Notes under the pieces: model-generated | Database searches by the model: none | Seen by the model: the letters and a program-made list of their open reading frames with translations, nothing else | What the model was told of the DNA's origin: nothing | NCBI RefSeq assembly: GCF_002158995.1 | Contig: NZ_LOHF01000015.1 | Span: forward strand, 90,110 to 154,109 | Reading direction: 5' to 3' | Length of the DNA stretch: 64,000 nt | Source of the DNA: Pseudomonas caspiana | Lineage (GTDB): Bacteria > Pseudomonadota > Gammaproteobacteria > Pseudomonadales > Pseudomonadaceae | Shown: in pieces, positions 1-8,832 of the stretch | How positions within the stretch are numbered: position 1 is the first letter of the stretch | Layout: every line of letters starts with the position of its first letter | Position numbers and translations under genes: made by a program

Positions 1-1
1 G

Positions 2-295
2 GGCCCCGTTGAAGGCGTACGCGCCACCGGTGCCAGCGCCTTGCAGGAAGTTATCTACGGGGTCATCCCGCAGGTCATGCCGCTGTGGATTTCTTACGCG
101 CTGTATCGCTTCGAATCCAACGTACGTTCGGCAACCGTAGTAGGGATGGTCGGTGCGGGCGGGATCGGTGTGATCCTCTGGGAAAACATCCGTGCATTCC
201 AGTTCACCCAGACCTGCGCCGTGTTGCTGGTGATCATCGTCGTGGTCAGCGCTATCGACATCGTGTCCCAGCGTTTGCGCAAGCAGTTTATTTAA
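2..295 (+). CDS. phnE: Phosphonate ABC transporter permease PhnE (C-terminal part)
   Basis: The reading frame is open from base 2, so the gene begins upstream of the window; about 97 C-terminal residues are present. The visible part begins with the EGVRATGAS stretch typical of the cytoplasmic coupling loop of PhnE-type permeases, then [31 protein letters not shown] and a last membrane helix. It would form the inner-membrane channel of the PhnCDE importer for phosphonates. It is followed, after a 135-bp gap holding an inverted repeat, by phnF and the C-P lyase genes, which supports the assignment. phnC and phnD are expected just outside the window. Confidence 0.9.
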   Translation, partial: GPVEGVRATGASALQEVIYGVIPQVMPLWISYALYRFESNVRSATVVGMVGAGGIGVILWENIRAFQFTQTCAVLLVIIVVVSAIDIVSQRLRKQFI

Positions 296-318
296 TCGCA
301 TGGCACACCTTCGTCCCA

Positions 319-390
319 TAGGAACTGCCGCAGGTTGCGAAGCTCGGTGTTTCAAAAAAGCCGTTTCGCAGTCTTCGGCAGCTCCTGCAG
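319..390. repeat. Intergenic inverted repeat, family A (diverged copy)
   Basis: Two arms, about 319-340 and 366-390, resemble the TAGGAGCTGCCGAAGGCTGC arm of the family seen seven more times in this window, but with several mismatches. It lies between phnE and phnF, inside the presumed phn transcription unit, and could fold in RNA. Confidence 0.7.
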
Positions 391-430
391 AAGGAATTCA
401 TACGTTGCTTGAGAAAGGTGTTTTTTAGTC

Positions 431-1138
431 ATGGACATGTCTAGACAACAAGCCGAACCGCTGTATCTCGAACTCGCCAACATTCTGCGTGCCGAGCTCG
501 GCAGCTACACCGCAGGTGATTACTTGCCCGCTGAAGTTCAGCTCGCTGCACGTTTCGACGTCAACCGTCACACGATCCGCCGGGCCATCGATGAGTTGGT
601 GCGCGAGGGTAGTGTGTTGCGGCGTCAGGGCAAGGGCACGCAGGTTTTGCAGCGCCCGCTGATCTACCCAATGCGGGCTGACAGCGCTTACAGCCAGTCA
701 TTGTCAGCCCAGGGGATTGGTGTCGACGCCACTCTGCTGCAACGTCAGGAATGCCCGGCCAGCGTCGAGGACGCCGAACATTTGCAACTTGATGAATACG
801 CCCCGCTGATCGAACTGCACACCCTGCGCAAACTCGACGGCCATCCCGTAAGCCTGATTCGCCATCGTTTCTGCGCCACTCGCAAAGAGTTGTTGGCCAG
901 TTACAGACGCGGCTCGCTGCGCCAGTTCCTGGCCGACCGCGACTTGCCGCTGACCCGAACCTTGAGCCTGGTTGGGGCGCGTCTGCCCAGTCGCGAAGAG
1001 GCGGATCTGTTGATGATGCCGCGTCACTTGCCAGTGCTCACCGTCCTCACCGTTTCCCGCGACAGCAGCGGTCGGCCGGTGGAGCTATCGCGCTCCACCA
1101 GTCGCTCTGACCGCTTCCAGTATCAATTCATCGTCTGA
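431..1138 (+). CDS. phnF: Phosphonate operon transcriptional regulator PhnF (GntR/HutC family)
   Basis: The 235-residue product has an N-terminal winged helix-turn-helix (about residues 10-75; RHTIRRAIDEL is the recognition-helix region) and a C-terminal UTRA ligand-sensing domain (about 95-232). This is the HutC subgroup of GntR repressors. The position, immediately before phnG with an overlapping stop/start, matches the conserved PhnF slot in phn operons. It probably represses the operon and is relieved by a phosphonate or a pathway intermediate; that is family knowledge, not visible here. A purine-rich AAGGTG lies about 10 bases before the ATG; a second ATG two codons in is an alternative start. 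Confidence 0.9.
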   Translation: MDMSRQQAEPLYLELANILRAELGSYTAGDYLPAEVQLAARFDVNRHTIRRAIDELVREGSVLRRQGKGTQVLQRPLIYPMRADSAYSQSLSAQGIGVDATLLQRQECPASVEDAEHLQLDEYAPLIELHTLRKLDGHPVSLIRHRFCATRKELLASYRRGSLRQFLADRDLPLTRTLSLVGARLPSREEADLLMMPRHLPVLTVLTVSRDSSGRPVELSRSTSRSDRFQYQFIV

Positions 1139-1152
1139 TGGAGATGCCTCAT

Positions 1153-1608
1153 ATGAACCCTGCTACAGACCCCGCTATTGCTGCGCGTCAGCGCTGGATT
1201 GGTGTACTCGCCCGCGCCGTCGGCGACGAACTGAGCCGCCATGAATCAGCGTTGCGTGACGCCGAATATCAACTGATTCGCGCCCCGGAAATCGGCATGA
1301 CGCTGGTTCGCGGCCGCATGGGCGGCACCGGCGCTCCGTTCAATGTCGGTGAAATGAGCGTAACCCGTTGCGTCGTTCGTCTGGCTGACGGGCGCACCGG
1401 TTACAGCTATCTGGCCGGACGCGACAAGCCCCGCGCCGAGCTGGCAGCACTGGCCGATGCTCATCTGCAAGGCCCGCAACAGCAGCACTGGCTCAGGGAA
1501 CTGATCGAGCCGCTGGCCCGCGCCCAACTCAAGCGCCGCGCTGACAAGGACGCCGAAATCGCCGCCAGCAAAGTGGAATTCTTTACCCTTGTCAGAGGAG
1601 AAGACTGA
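1153..1608 (+). CDS. phnG: C-P lyase core subunit PhnG
   Basis: The 151-residue product matches the length of E. coli PhnG (150) and carries the conserved RGRMGGTGAPFNVGEM block. PhnG forms, with PhnH, PhnI and PhnJ, the C-P lyase core complex, which couples phosphonate to ribose-1-triphosphate. Three in-frame ATGs (1138, 1144, 1153) are possible. I chose 1153 because GGAG lies at a good distance before it and the protein then starts MNPATDPA; the 1138 start would overlap the phnF stop as TGATG. Either way translation is probably coupled to phnF. Confidence 0.9.
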   Translation: MNPATDPAIAARQRWIGVLARAVGDELSRHESALRDAEYQLIRAPEIGMTLVRGRMGGTGAPFNVGEMSVTRCVVRLADGRTGYSYLAGRDKPRAELAALADAHLQGPQQQHWLRELIEPLARAQLKRRADKDAEIAASKVEFFTLVRGED

Positions 1609-2216
1609 TGAATGCAGCTCTGTTGCAACCGGCATTCGCCGACCCGGTACTCGACGCCCAGCGCAGTTTTCGCGCAGCCCTCAAGGCGCTGGCAGGCCCG
1701 GGTGTCATCCACACTTTGCAGGCGGCACAACGACCCCCGGCACTCATCGGTCTTGATTCAGCCACCCATGCCTTGTGCCTCGCCTTGCTGGATATCGACA
1801 CCGCATTGTGGCTGGCCCCGGCGTTCGACACGCCGGCCATTCGCGCCAACCTGGCCTTTCACTGCGGCTGCCCGGTTGTCACTGAGCGCCGCCATGCGCG
1901 ATTCGCCTTGCTGGACGACAGCCAACTGCACGATCTGTCTGGCTTCGACCTGGGTAACGACCGTTATCCGGACCAGTCCTGCACCTTGCTGGTCCAGCTG
2001 TCGAGCCTTGGCGGCGGTAGCTCCATGAGCTGGCAAGGACCGGGCATTGAAAGCGAAAACAAAGTCGCCTTGCCGTTGAGCCACGCATTCTGGAGCCAGC
2101 GCGAACAGCACAACGATTTTCCCCGTGGGCTGGATGTGTTCTTCGTCGCCGACAGCGATCTGCTCGGCCTGCCGCGCAGCACCCGGGTCACACAAATTGC
2201 ACAGGAGCGTGCCTGA
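1608..2216 (+). CDS. phnH: C-P lyase core subunit PhnH
   Basis: The 202-residue product (E. coli PhnH: 194) has the family features FRAALKALAGPG near the N-terminus and GPGIE followed by FWSQREQHNDFPRGLDVFF in the C-terminal half. PhnH is a non-catalytic PLP-transferase-fold subunit of the PhnGHIJ complex. It starts in a TGATG overlap with phnG and ends in the same type of overlap with phnI, indicating coupled translation and fixed stoichiometry. Confidence 0.92.
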   Translation: MNAALLQPAFADPVLDAQRSFRAALKALAGPGVIHTLQAAQRPPALIGLDSATHALCLALLDIDTALWLAPAFDTPAIRANLAFHCGCPVVTERRHARFALLDDSQLHDLSGFDLGNDRYPDQSCTLLVQLSSLGGGSSMSWQGPGIESENKVALPLSHAFWSQREQHNDFPRGLDVFFVADSDLLGLPRSTRVTQIAQERA

Positions 2217-3292
2217 TGTACGTCGCCGTCAAAGGTGGCGAACAGGCCATCGATAATGCCCACCGCCTGCTGGCCAAAAAACGCCGGGGCGATACGTCAA
2301 TTGCCGAGCTCAGTGTCGAGCAGATTCGACAGCAACTGCCGCTGGCCGTGGCTCGCGTCATGACTGAAGGCTCGCTGTATGACGAGCAGCTTGCGGCGCT
2401 GGCCATCAAGCAAGCAGCGGGGGACATGATCGAAGCGATTTTCCTGCTGCGTGCCTACCGCACGACGCTGCCGCGCTTCAGCGCCAGCCTGCCGATCAAT
2501 ACCTCGGACATGCAGCTCAATCGTCGCCTCTCCGCCACCTTCAAAGACGTCCCCGGCGGGCAATTGCTCGGCCCGACGTTCGACTACACCCATCGTCTGC
2601 TGGACTTCACATTACTGGCGGACGGCGAATACCCAGGCCCGCAGATAAAAGAAAACGCCGCTCTTGAACCCTGCCCGCGTGTTTTGGGTTTATTGGCCCG
2701 GGAAGGCTTGATCAAAAACGAAGCCGACAGCGGCGAAGAGGTCGCCGACATCACCCGCGAGCCCCTGGAATACCCGGCCAATCGCGCGCAGCGCTTGCAA
2801 GCGCTGGCCCGTGGCGATGAAGGTTTTCTGCTGGCTCTGAGTTACTCGACTCAGCGTGGTTATGGCCGCAATCACCCGTTTGCAGGGGAAATCCGTATCG
2901 GCGAAGTCGAGGTCTGGATCGAACCTGAAGAGCTGGGCTTCCCGATTGCCATTGGTGCTATCGAAGTGACCGAGTGCGAAATGATCAACCAGTTCGTTGG
3001 CTCGGCCACTGAACCGGCGCAGTTCACCCGCGGTTACGGTCTGGCGTTCGGCCACGCAGAGCGCAAAGCCATGGCCATGGCGCTGGTGGATCGCTCTCTG
3101 CGCGCCGAGGAGTTCAATGAAGAAATCCAGTCCCCGGCGCAGCAGGAGGAGTTCGTGCTCGCTCACTGCGACAACGTCGAGGCTGCCGGTTTCGTCTCGC
3201 ACTTGAAACTGCCGCACTACGTCGACTTCCAGTCCGAACTGGGGCTGATCCGTAAGCTGCGTGCGCCTGCACACAAGGAGTCCAAGCCATGA
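2216..3292 (+). CDS. phnI: C-P lyase core subunit PhnI (nucleosidase component)
   Basis: The 358-residue product (E. coli PhnI: 354) starts MYVAVKGGEQAI and carries conserved blocks such as SYSTQRGYGRNHPFAGEIR and FTRGYGLAFGHAERKAMAMA. PhnI, helped by PhnG, H and L, is known to displace the adenine of ATP with phosphonate to give the 5-triphosphoribosyl phosphonate. It overlaps the phnH stop by one base and the phnJ start by four bases (ATGA). No missing motif is apparent. Confidence 0.95.
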   Translation: MYVAVKGGEQAIDNAHRLLAKKRRGDTSIAELSVEQIRQQLPLAVARVMTEGSLYDEQLAALAIKQAAGDMIEAIFLLRAYRTTLPRFSASLPINTSDMQLNRRLSATFKDVPGGQLLGPTFDYTHRLLDFTLLADGEYPGPQIKENAALEPCPRVLGLLAREGLIKNEADSGEEVADITREPLEYPANRAQRLQALARGDEGFLLALSYSTQRGYGRNHPFAGEIRIGEVEVWIEPEELGFPIAIGAIEVTECEMINQFVGSATEPAQFTRGYGLAFGHAERKAMAMALVDRSLRAEEFNEEIQSPAQQEEFVLAHCDNVEAAGFVSHLKLPHYVDFQSELGLIRKLRAPAHKESKP

Positions 3293-4173
3293 ATGCTTAT
3301 CAGCAGGCGAAACCCCAGCCCCAGCGCGACGAGGCCTACAACTTCGCGTATCTGGATGAGCAGACCAAACGCATGATCCGCCGCGCCTTGCTCAAGGCAG
3401 TGGCTATCCCCGGTTACCAGGTGCCATTTGGCGGCCGTGAAATGCCGTTGCCTTATGGCTGGGGCACCGGTGGCATGCAACTGACGGCAGCGATTCTGGG
3501 CGCAGAAGACGTGCTCAAGGTTATCGACCAGGGTGCGGACGACACTACTAATGCCGTGTCAATCCGGCGCTTCTTTGCCCGCACTGCCGGTGTCGAAACC
3601 ACCGAGCGCACGCCCGAAGCGACCGTCATCCAGACCCGCCACCGTATCCCGGAAACACCGTTGAGTGCCGAGCAGATTCTGGTCTATCAGGTGCCGATTC
3701 CCGAACCGCTGCGCTTCATTGAACCGCTGGAAACCGAAACCCGGACCATGCACGCCCTCAATGATTACGGGGTCATGCACGTCAAACTTTACGAGGACAT
3801 TGCCACCTTCGGCCACATCGCGACCAGCTACGCGTATCCGGTGATGGTCGATGAGCGCTACGTGATGGACCCGTCGCCGATTCCCAAATTCGACAACCCC
3901 AAACTCGACATGAGCCCGGCGTTGATGCTGTTCGGTGCAGGGCGAGAAAAACGACTGTACGCGGTGCCGCCGTATACCAAAGTCGTGAGCCTGGACTTCG
4001 AGGATCACCCGTTCGAGATCCAGCGCTGGGAGCACAACTGCGCCATCTGCGGCAGTCGTGACTCTTATCTCGATGAGCTGATTATTGACGACGCGGGCAC
4101 TCAGAGCTTCGTCTGTTCCGATACCGATTACTGCGCTCAGCGTGTCATCCATCAACAGGAGGCGGGCCAATGA
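3289..4173 (+). CDS. phnJ: Alpha-D-ribose 1-methylphosphonate 5-phosphate C-P lyase PhnJ
   Basis: This is the radical-SAM enzyme that breaks the carbon-phosphorus bond. The 294-residue product carries the unusual C-terminal cysteine pattern of PhnJ, CX2CX21CX5C: Cys251, Cys254, Cys276 and Cys282, in the segment that begins HNCAICGSRDSY. All expected cysteines are present, so the enzyme should be functional. It overlaps phnI by ATGA at its start and phnK by ATGA at its end. The length is slightly above E. coli PhnJ (281) because of the N-terminal lead and a longer C-terminal tail. Confidence 0.96.
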   Translation: MNAYQQAKPQPQRDEAYNFAYLDEQTKRMIRRALLKAVAIPGYQVPFGGREMPLPYGWGTGGMQLTAAILGAEDVLKVIDQGADDTTNAVSIRRFFARTAGVETTERTPEATVIQTRHRIPETPLSAEQILVYQVPIPEPLRFIEPLETETRTMHALNDYGVMHVKLYEDIATFGHIATSYAYPVMVDERYVMDPSPIPKFDNPKLDMSPALMLFGAGREKRLYAVPPYTKVVSLDFEDHPFEIQRWEHNCAICGSRDSYLDELIIDDAGTQSFVCSDTDYCAQRVIHQQEAGQ

Positions 4174-4988
4174 TCAGCGCGCAAGCCAGCCACGACATTA
4201 CGCCTCTGCCCGAGAGCACCCAGCCGCTGCTCAAGGTACGTGACCTGACCAAACTGTATGGCCCCGACAAAGGCTGTCAGGGCGTCAACTTCGAACTGTA
4301 TCCGGGGGAAGTGCTGGGCATCGTCGGCGAATCCGGTTCCGGTAAGTCCACCTTGTTGTCGCTGCTCAGTGGCCGCTGCCCGCCAGACCGTGGCGGCATC
4401 GATTATCGCGGCAAGGACGGCCAGATGCTCGATCTGTACAGCGCCACTGAAGCCCAGCGCCGGACCTTGCTGCGCACTGAGTGGGGGTTCGTCGAGCAAA
4501 GCCCGCGTGATGGTCTGCGCATGGGCGTGTCCGCCGGAGCCAACATCGGCGAGCGATTGATGGCGCAGGGCGTGCGCAATTATCAAGAATTGCGGGCGGC
4601 CGGAATTGACTGGCTGACTCAGGTGGAGATCGATCCGCTGCGCATCGACGACTTGCCGCGCACTTTCTCCGGGGGCATGCAGCAACGGCTGCAGATCGCC
4701 CGCAATCTCGTGTCCAGCCCACGACTGGTGTTCATGGATGAGCCTACCGGCGGACTCGATGTTTCGGTGCAGGCACGCTTGCTGGATTTGCTGCGCGCAC
4801 TGGTGCGTGAGCTGGACCTGGCGGTGGTAATCGTCACCCATGACCTGGCCGTCGCCAGATTGCTGGCTGACCGCTTGATAGTGATGCGTCGCTCGCGGGT
4901 GGTGGAAACCGGTTTGACCGACCAGATCCTTGATGACCCACAGCATCCTTATTCGCAGTTGCTGGTGTCTTCGGTACTGCAACCGTGA
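4170..4988 (+). CDS. phnK: C-P lyase system ATPase PhnK
   Basis: The 272-residue ABC-type ATPase has Walker A GESGSGKS (from about residue 53), signature [15 protein letters not shown] and Walker [13 protein letters not shown]. PhnK binds the PhnGHIJ core rather than a membrane permease in the known complex. Its N-terminus is about 20 residues longer than E. coli PhnK (252). It overlaps phnJ by ATGA and is followed 22 bases later by phnL. Confidence 0.93.
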   Translation: MISAQASHDITPLPESTQPLLKVRDLTKLYGPDKGCQGVNFELYPGEVLGIVGESGSGKSTLLSLLSGRCPPDRGGIDYRGKDGQMLDLYSATEAQRRTLLRTEWGFVEQSPRDGLRMGVSAGANIGERLMAQGVRNYQELRAAGIDWLTQVEIDPLRIDDLPRTFSGGMQQRLQIARNLVSSPRLVFMDEPTGGLDVSVQARLLDLLRALVRELDLAVVIVTHDLAVARLLADRLIVMRRSRVVETGLTDQILDDPQHPYSQLLVSSVLQP

Positions 4989-5010
4989 ACCGCCTTTTGG
5001 GGGACGTCTC

Positions 5011-5727
5011 ATGAATACGCTGATCGAGGTCCGCGACCTCTCGAAAACTTTCACTTTGCACCAGCAAAACGGCGTGGTGCTCAATGTGCTGCGCGGTATG
5101 AACTTCACGGTTCGCGGCGGCGAGTGCCTGGTGCTGCATGGTGATTCCGGCGCAGGCAAAAGCACCTTGCTGCGTACGTTGTACGCCAACTACTTGCCCG
5201 CTGGCGGCAGCATTCGCGTGCAGCAGGACGGCCAGTGGCTGGAGTTGGTCGGCGCAGAGCCCCGGCAGGTGCTGGCGGTAAGACGCCAGACGTTGGGCTA
5301 CGTCAGCCAGTTTCTGCGGGTGATCCCGAGGGTTTCCAGTCTGGATGTGGTCATGGAGCCTGCGCTGTCACGCGGTTGGTCAAAAGCCGACGCCAAGACC
5401 CGCGCCGAACAGTTGCTGACCCGCCTGAACATTCCACAACGCCTGTGGCAACTGGCACCAGGGACTTTTTCCGGTGGCGAACAACAGCGCATCAATATTG
5501 CCCGAGGCTTCATGGTGCCGTGGCCGGTGCTGCTACTGGACGAGCCGACTGCATCGCTGGATGACAGTAATCGCCAGGTGGTGCTGGAGCTGATGAATGA
5601 AGCCAAAAATGCCGGTGCCGCGTTGATCGGGATCTTCCATGACCGCACCGCCCGTGAGGCGGTTGCCGATCGCTATCTGGACATGACCCCGGTGGACCTG
5701 ACCGCCAAGGAGCTGCAGCAATGCTGA
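5011..5727 (+). CDS. phnL: C-P lyase system ATPase PhnL
   Basis: The 238-residue ABC-type ATPase has Walker A GDSGAGKS (residues 44-51), signature [15 protein letters not shown] and Walker [13 protein letters not shown]. PhnL is needed for the nucleosidase step with PhnI and docks on PhnK in the known complex. The ATG at 5011 is preceded by TTTTGGGGGACGTCTC, and the protein then begins [10 protein letters not shown], in line with the family; the frame stays open further upstream into phnK but that longer start is unlikely. It overlaps phnM by seven bases. Confidence 0.93.
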   Translation: MNTLIEVRDLSKTFTLHQQNGVVLNVLRGMNFTVRGGECLVLHGDSGAGKSTLLRTLYANYLPAGGSIRVQQDGQWLELVGAEPRQVLAVRRQTLGYVSQFLRVIPRVSSLDVVMEPALSRGWSKADAKTRAEQLLTRLNIPQRLWQLAPGTFSGGEQQRINIARGFMVPWPVLLLDEPTASLDDSNRQVVLELMNEAKNAGAALIGIFHDRTAREAVADRYLDMTPVDLTAKELQQC

Positions 5728-6896
5728 CCGAACAGATTCTGACCAATGTACAAGTGGTCACGGCCGATCAGGTGTTCAACGGCTCTGTGGTAGTGCGCGA
5801 TGGCTTGATCGCTGACATGCAAACCGGCCGTAGCCAGTTGCCTCAGGCGCAGGATTTACAGGGTGATTTCCTGCTACCTGGCCTCGTCGAGCTGCACACC
5901 GACAACCTTGAAAAGCACCTGTCGCCGCGTCCCGGCGTAGACTGGCCGTCAGCTTCGGCCGTGCTCAGCCATGATGCGCAGATCATTGCGTCCGGCATCA
6001 CCACGGTATTCGACGCGCTGTCTATCGGCGACGTGAATCCCAAGGGCAAGCGCATGCAGCAGTTGCCCGCCATGCTTGAAGCGATCGCCCACGCCAATGC
6101 GGCGGGTCTGACCCGTGCCGAGCATCGTCTTCACTTGCGATGTGAAGTCTGCCACCCGGATACCTTGAGCGTGTTCCGCGATCTGGTGGAGCAGCCGTTG
6201 GTGCAACTGGTTTCAGTGATGGACCACTCGCCGGGTCAACGTCAGTTCGCGCTTGAGTCCAAGTACCGCGAGTACTACATGGGTAAATACCACCTGACCA
6301 CCGCGCAGATGGATGAATTCATCGTCGAGCAGGTAGCCAATTCCCGCGAATACAGCGACCGCTATCGCCGCGCCATTGTTGAGGATTGTCTGGCTCGAGG
6401 GCTGTCGGTGGCCAGCCATGACGACGCGACGCTGGCTCATGTCGAGGAGTCCGCGGGCTACGGCATGAGCATTGCTGAATTTCCTACCACCCTGGAGGCT
6501 GCGCAGGGTTGTCGGCGTCTGGGGATGAGCGTGTTGATGGGCGCACCCAACGTGGTACGCGGCGGTTCTCACTCGGGCAACGTGGCAGCCGTCGATCTGG
6601 CACAAGAAGGGCTACTGGATATTCTCTCCAGCGACTATTATCCGGCCAGCCTGTTGCAGGCGGCGTTTACGCTGGCCGGGCAGGGCGAGTCCTGCACGCT
6701 GCCTCAGGCGGTGGCGATGGTCAGTCGGGCTCCGGCGGTTTCAGCCGGGCTGGACGATCGCGGGGAAATTCGAGTCGGGTTGCGTGCCGATCTGGTCCAC
6801 GTCAGGGCTGATAAGAGCCGGGCTGATCATGTCAGGGCTCAAGGTACGCTGCCGGTTATTCAGCAGGTCTGGCGACAAGGCAAGAGGGTGTATTGA
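5721..6896 (+). CDS. phnM: Alpha-D-ribose 1-methylphosphonate 5-triphosphate diphosphatase PhnM
   Basis: The 391-residue product belongs to the amidohydrolase superfamily. The metal-binding start motif is [15 protein letters not shown] near residues 53-67, with further conserved HDDAT and SSDYYP motifs in the second half. PhnM removes pyrophosphate from the triphosphate intermediate to give the PhnJ substrate. It overlaps phnL at the start and phnN at the end (TGATG), consistent with one polycistronic unit. Confidence 0.95.
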   Translation: MLTEQILTNVQVVTADQVFNGSVVVRDGLIADMQTGRSQLPQAQDLQGDFLLPGLVELHTDNLEKHLSPRPGVDWPSASAVLSHDAQIIASGITTVFDALSIGDVNPKGKRMQQLPAMLEAIAHANAAGLTRAEHRLHLRCEVCHPDTLSVFRDLVEQPLVQLVSVMDHSPGQRQFALESKYREYYMGKYHLTTAQMDEFIVEQVANSREYSDRYRRAIVEDCLARGLSVASHDDATLAHVEESAGYGMSIAEFPTTLEAAQGCRRLGMSVLMGAPNVVRGGSHSGNVAAVDLAQEGLLDILSSDYYPASLLQAAFTLAGQGESCTLPQAVAMVSRAPAVSAGLDDRGEIRVGLRADLVHVRADKSRADHVRAQGTLPVIQQVWRQGKRVY

Positions 6897-7462
6897 TGGC
6901 GGGCAGGTTGATCTATCTCATCGGGCCGTCCGGTTCGGGCAAGGACAGCCTGCTGGATAGCGCGCGCGATGAACTGACCCGGCGCGGTTGCCGGGTCGTG
7001 CAGCGCGTCATCACGCGTTCGGCGGAAGCCGTGGGTGAGTCCGCGCAGGCCGTGACCGTCGAGCAGTTTCTGGCCATGCAGGCGCAGGGTGACTTCGCCT
7101 TGAGCTGGCAGGCCAACGGCTTGCATTACGGCATCCCCAGACAGATTGATGAATGGCTGGCCGAAGGGCAGGACGTGTTGGTCAACGGCTCGCGTGCGCA
7201 TCTGCCTCAGGCTCGCCAGCGCTATCCTGAGTTGTTGGCGATCTTGTTGACGGTCAGTGACGATACCTTGCGCCAACGCTTGCTTGCCCGAGGCAGGGAA
7301 TCGGTGGCTGACATCGAAGCGAGGCTGCAACGCAACTCCCGTTTCACCGTTGAGTTGCTGGCCAGCGATTCAGCGGTACGCTTGCTCGACAACTCGGGAG
7401 CGCTGGAGCAGACCACCGAGCGCCTGTTGCAGTACATCGCCCATGAGCACGTATGCGTCTGA
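6896..7462 (+). CDS. phnN: Ribose 1,5-bisphosphate phosphokinase PhnN
   Basis: The 188-residue P-loop kinase has the Walker A motif GPSGSGKDS at residues 10-18, a guanylate-kinase-like fold and ITRSAE in place of the guanylate-kinase nucleotide-binding segment. PhnN makes phosphoribosyl pyrophosphate from ribose 1,5-bisphosphate, salvaging the sugar left by PhnP. I start it at the ATG overlapping the phnM stop (TGATG); the TTG one codon earlier is less likely. It overlaps phnP by ten bases. Confidence 0.92.
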   Translation: MAGRLIYLIGPSGSGKDSLLDSARDELTRRGCRVVQRVITRSAEAVGESAQAVTVEQFLAMQAQGDFALSWQANGLHYGIPRQIDEWLAEGQDVLVNGSRAHLPQARQRYPELLAILLTVSDDTLRQRLLARGRESVADIEARLQRNSRFTVELLASDSAVRLLDNSGALEQTTERLLQYIAHEHVCV

Positions 7463-8202
7463 CCTTGCTGGGCACCGCGGATGCTCGGCAGGTGCCGGTT
7501 TATGGCTGCCAGTGCCCGGCATGTCTGGCGGCAACGGCCGATCATCAATTACGGCGGCTACCGTGCAGTGGCTTGATCGAGTGTGGCGATCAACGCTGGT
7601 TGATCGACAGCGGATTGACCGACCTTGCCGAGCGTTTTCCACCGCGTACGTTGAGCGGCATTCTGCAGACTCATTACCATGCTGACCACGCTCAGGGGCT
7701 GCTGCATTTGCGCTGGGGGCAGGGACTGATCATTCCGGTACACGGGCCGCAAGATCCGGAAGGCTTGTCTGACCTGTACAAACATCCCGGTATTCTTGAT
7801 TTCAGCCAGCCGTTCGATGCGTTCGAGACCCGTGAGTTCGGCGAACTGACCGTCATTGCATTACCGCTGCTGCACTCGAAGCCGACCTTGGGTTATCTCT
7901 TGAAAGGTGAGGGCAGGAGCATCGCTTACCTCACCGATACGGTGGGTTTACCCGATACCACTGCGCAATACTTGCGACGCGAGCCACTGGATGTACTGGT
8001 TCTTGACTGTTCGATGCCGCCGCAACCGCAAACCCCGCGTAACCATAACGATCTGAACCTTGCGCTTGAAATCATCGAGCACCTGCAACCGGGCAAGGCT
8101 GTGCTGAACCACATCGGGCACACGCTGGATGCATGGTTGATGGAGCATGGGCATGAGTTGCCGGAGCAGGTGGTCATCGCCAGAGACGGGATGCAGGTCT
8201 GA
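7453..8202 (+). CDS. phnP: Phosphoribosyl 1,2-cyclic phosphate phosphodiesterase PhnP
   Basis: The 249-residue metallo-beta-lactamase-fold enzyme has the metal motif HYHADH (His74, His76, Asp78, His79) and an N-terminal GCQCPAC cysteine cluster (from residue 18) that in known PhnP binds a structural zinc. It opens the cyclic phosphate produced by PhnJ. The usual phnO acetyltransferase found between phnN and phnP in E. coli is absent: phnN and phnP overlap directly. It is the last clear phn gene. Confidence 0.94.
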   Translation: MRLTLLGTADARQVPVYGCQCPACLAATADHQLRRLPCSGLIECGDQRWLIDSGLTDLAERFPPRTLSGILQTHYHADHAQGLLHLRWGQGLIIPVHGPQDPEGLSDLYKHPGILDFSQPFDAFETREFGELTVIALPLLHSKPTLGYLLKGEGRSIAYLTDTVGLPDTTAQYLRREPLDVLVLDCSMPPQPQTPRNHNDLNLALEIIEHLQPGKAVLNHIGHTLDAWLMEHGHELPEQVVIARDGMQV

Positions 8203-8238
8203 TCTACGCCCGAACTTCGCCATACACCACCGCTCAAA

Positions 8239-8256
8239 CGTGACAGATTGATCACG
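8239..8256 (+). terminator. Weak hairpin after phnP
   Basis: CGTGA (8239-8243) and TCACG (8252-8256) form a short stem, extendable with gaps by CGCT/AGCG. There is no T-run. It may be a weak terminator or a leader hairpin of the following thioredoxin gene. Confidence 0.25.
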
Positions 8257-8299
8257 AAAGCGTGGTCAAGATGCATTTGCAGTATCCGGAGACTTACCT

Positions 8300-8629
8300 A
8301 TGAGCAATGAGCCATACGCTACAACGGCCCCGAGCCGTGCTGAAGTCGATGCCTATCCGGGTGCGACCCTGATCCAGTTCGGCACCGATTGGTGCGGCTT
8401 CTGCAAAGCCGCCGAGCCCTTGGTCGACAGCGTGCTGGCAGACTACCCCGGTGTACGCCATCTGAAAATCGAAGACGGAAGCGGACGACCGCTGGGACGT
8501 TCATTCAGAATCAAACTGTGGCCGACGCTGATCTTTATGCGCGACGGCGTTGAACTCAGCCGTCTGGTACGGCCGAGTAATGTCAGTGCGATTGAAGAGG
8601 CGTTCGAAGGAATGGTTAAGCAGGGGTAG
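8300..8629 (+). CDS. Thioredoxin family protein
   Basis: The 109-residue product is a single thioredoxin fold with the redox motif WCGFC (Cys32, Cys35) and the cis-proline segment KLWPTLIFM. There is no signal peptide, so it should be cytoplasmic. The CGFC motif is not the CGPC of housekeeping thioredoxin, suggesting a more specialised reductase or chaperone role. It lies 97 bases after phnP on the same strand and may or may not be cotranscribed; a link to keeping the PhnJ iron-sulfur cysteines reduced is speculation. An inverted repeat follows it. Confidence 0.85.
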   Translation: MSNEPYATTAPSRAEVDAYPGATLIQFGTDWCGFCKAAEPLVDSVLADYPGVRHLKIEDGSGRPLGRSFRIKLWPTLIFMRDGVELSRLVRPSNVSAIEEAFEGMVKQG

Positions 8630-8665
8630 GGTGGTCAATGCGCTGCTTTTCATGGGGAACGGTGT

Positions 8666-8761
8666 GACGTGGGACCGGCTTTAGCCGGGAAGAGGCCGGG
8701 GCAGGCACTCCATATTCCTTGTCAGAAATACCGCCTTCCCGGCTAAAGCCGGTCCCACGTC
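8666..8761. repeat. Intergenic inverted repeat, family C (REPIN-like)
   Basis: Near-perfect arms of about 27 bp (8666-8692 and 8735-8761) share the core GGGACCGGCTTTAGCCGGGA; each arm itself contains the small palindrome CCGGCTTTAGCCGG. The spacer contains GTCAGAAATACCG. It sits between the convergent thioredoxin and moaA genes and may also end transcription in both directions. Confidence 0.9.
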
Positions 8762-8832
8762 AACTTGCCGATAACCATAGAGTCTCCATTTTTTCGCGCT
8801 TGGGCAAGATCCCACAGGCTCAACAGGCTTAA

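Noticed and set aside
4152..5189. Open frame of 345 codons on the - strand
   Set aside because: Antisense to phnK and phnL; no motif and composition typical of a shadow.
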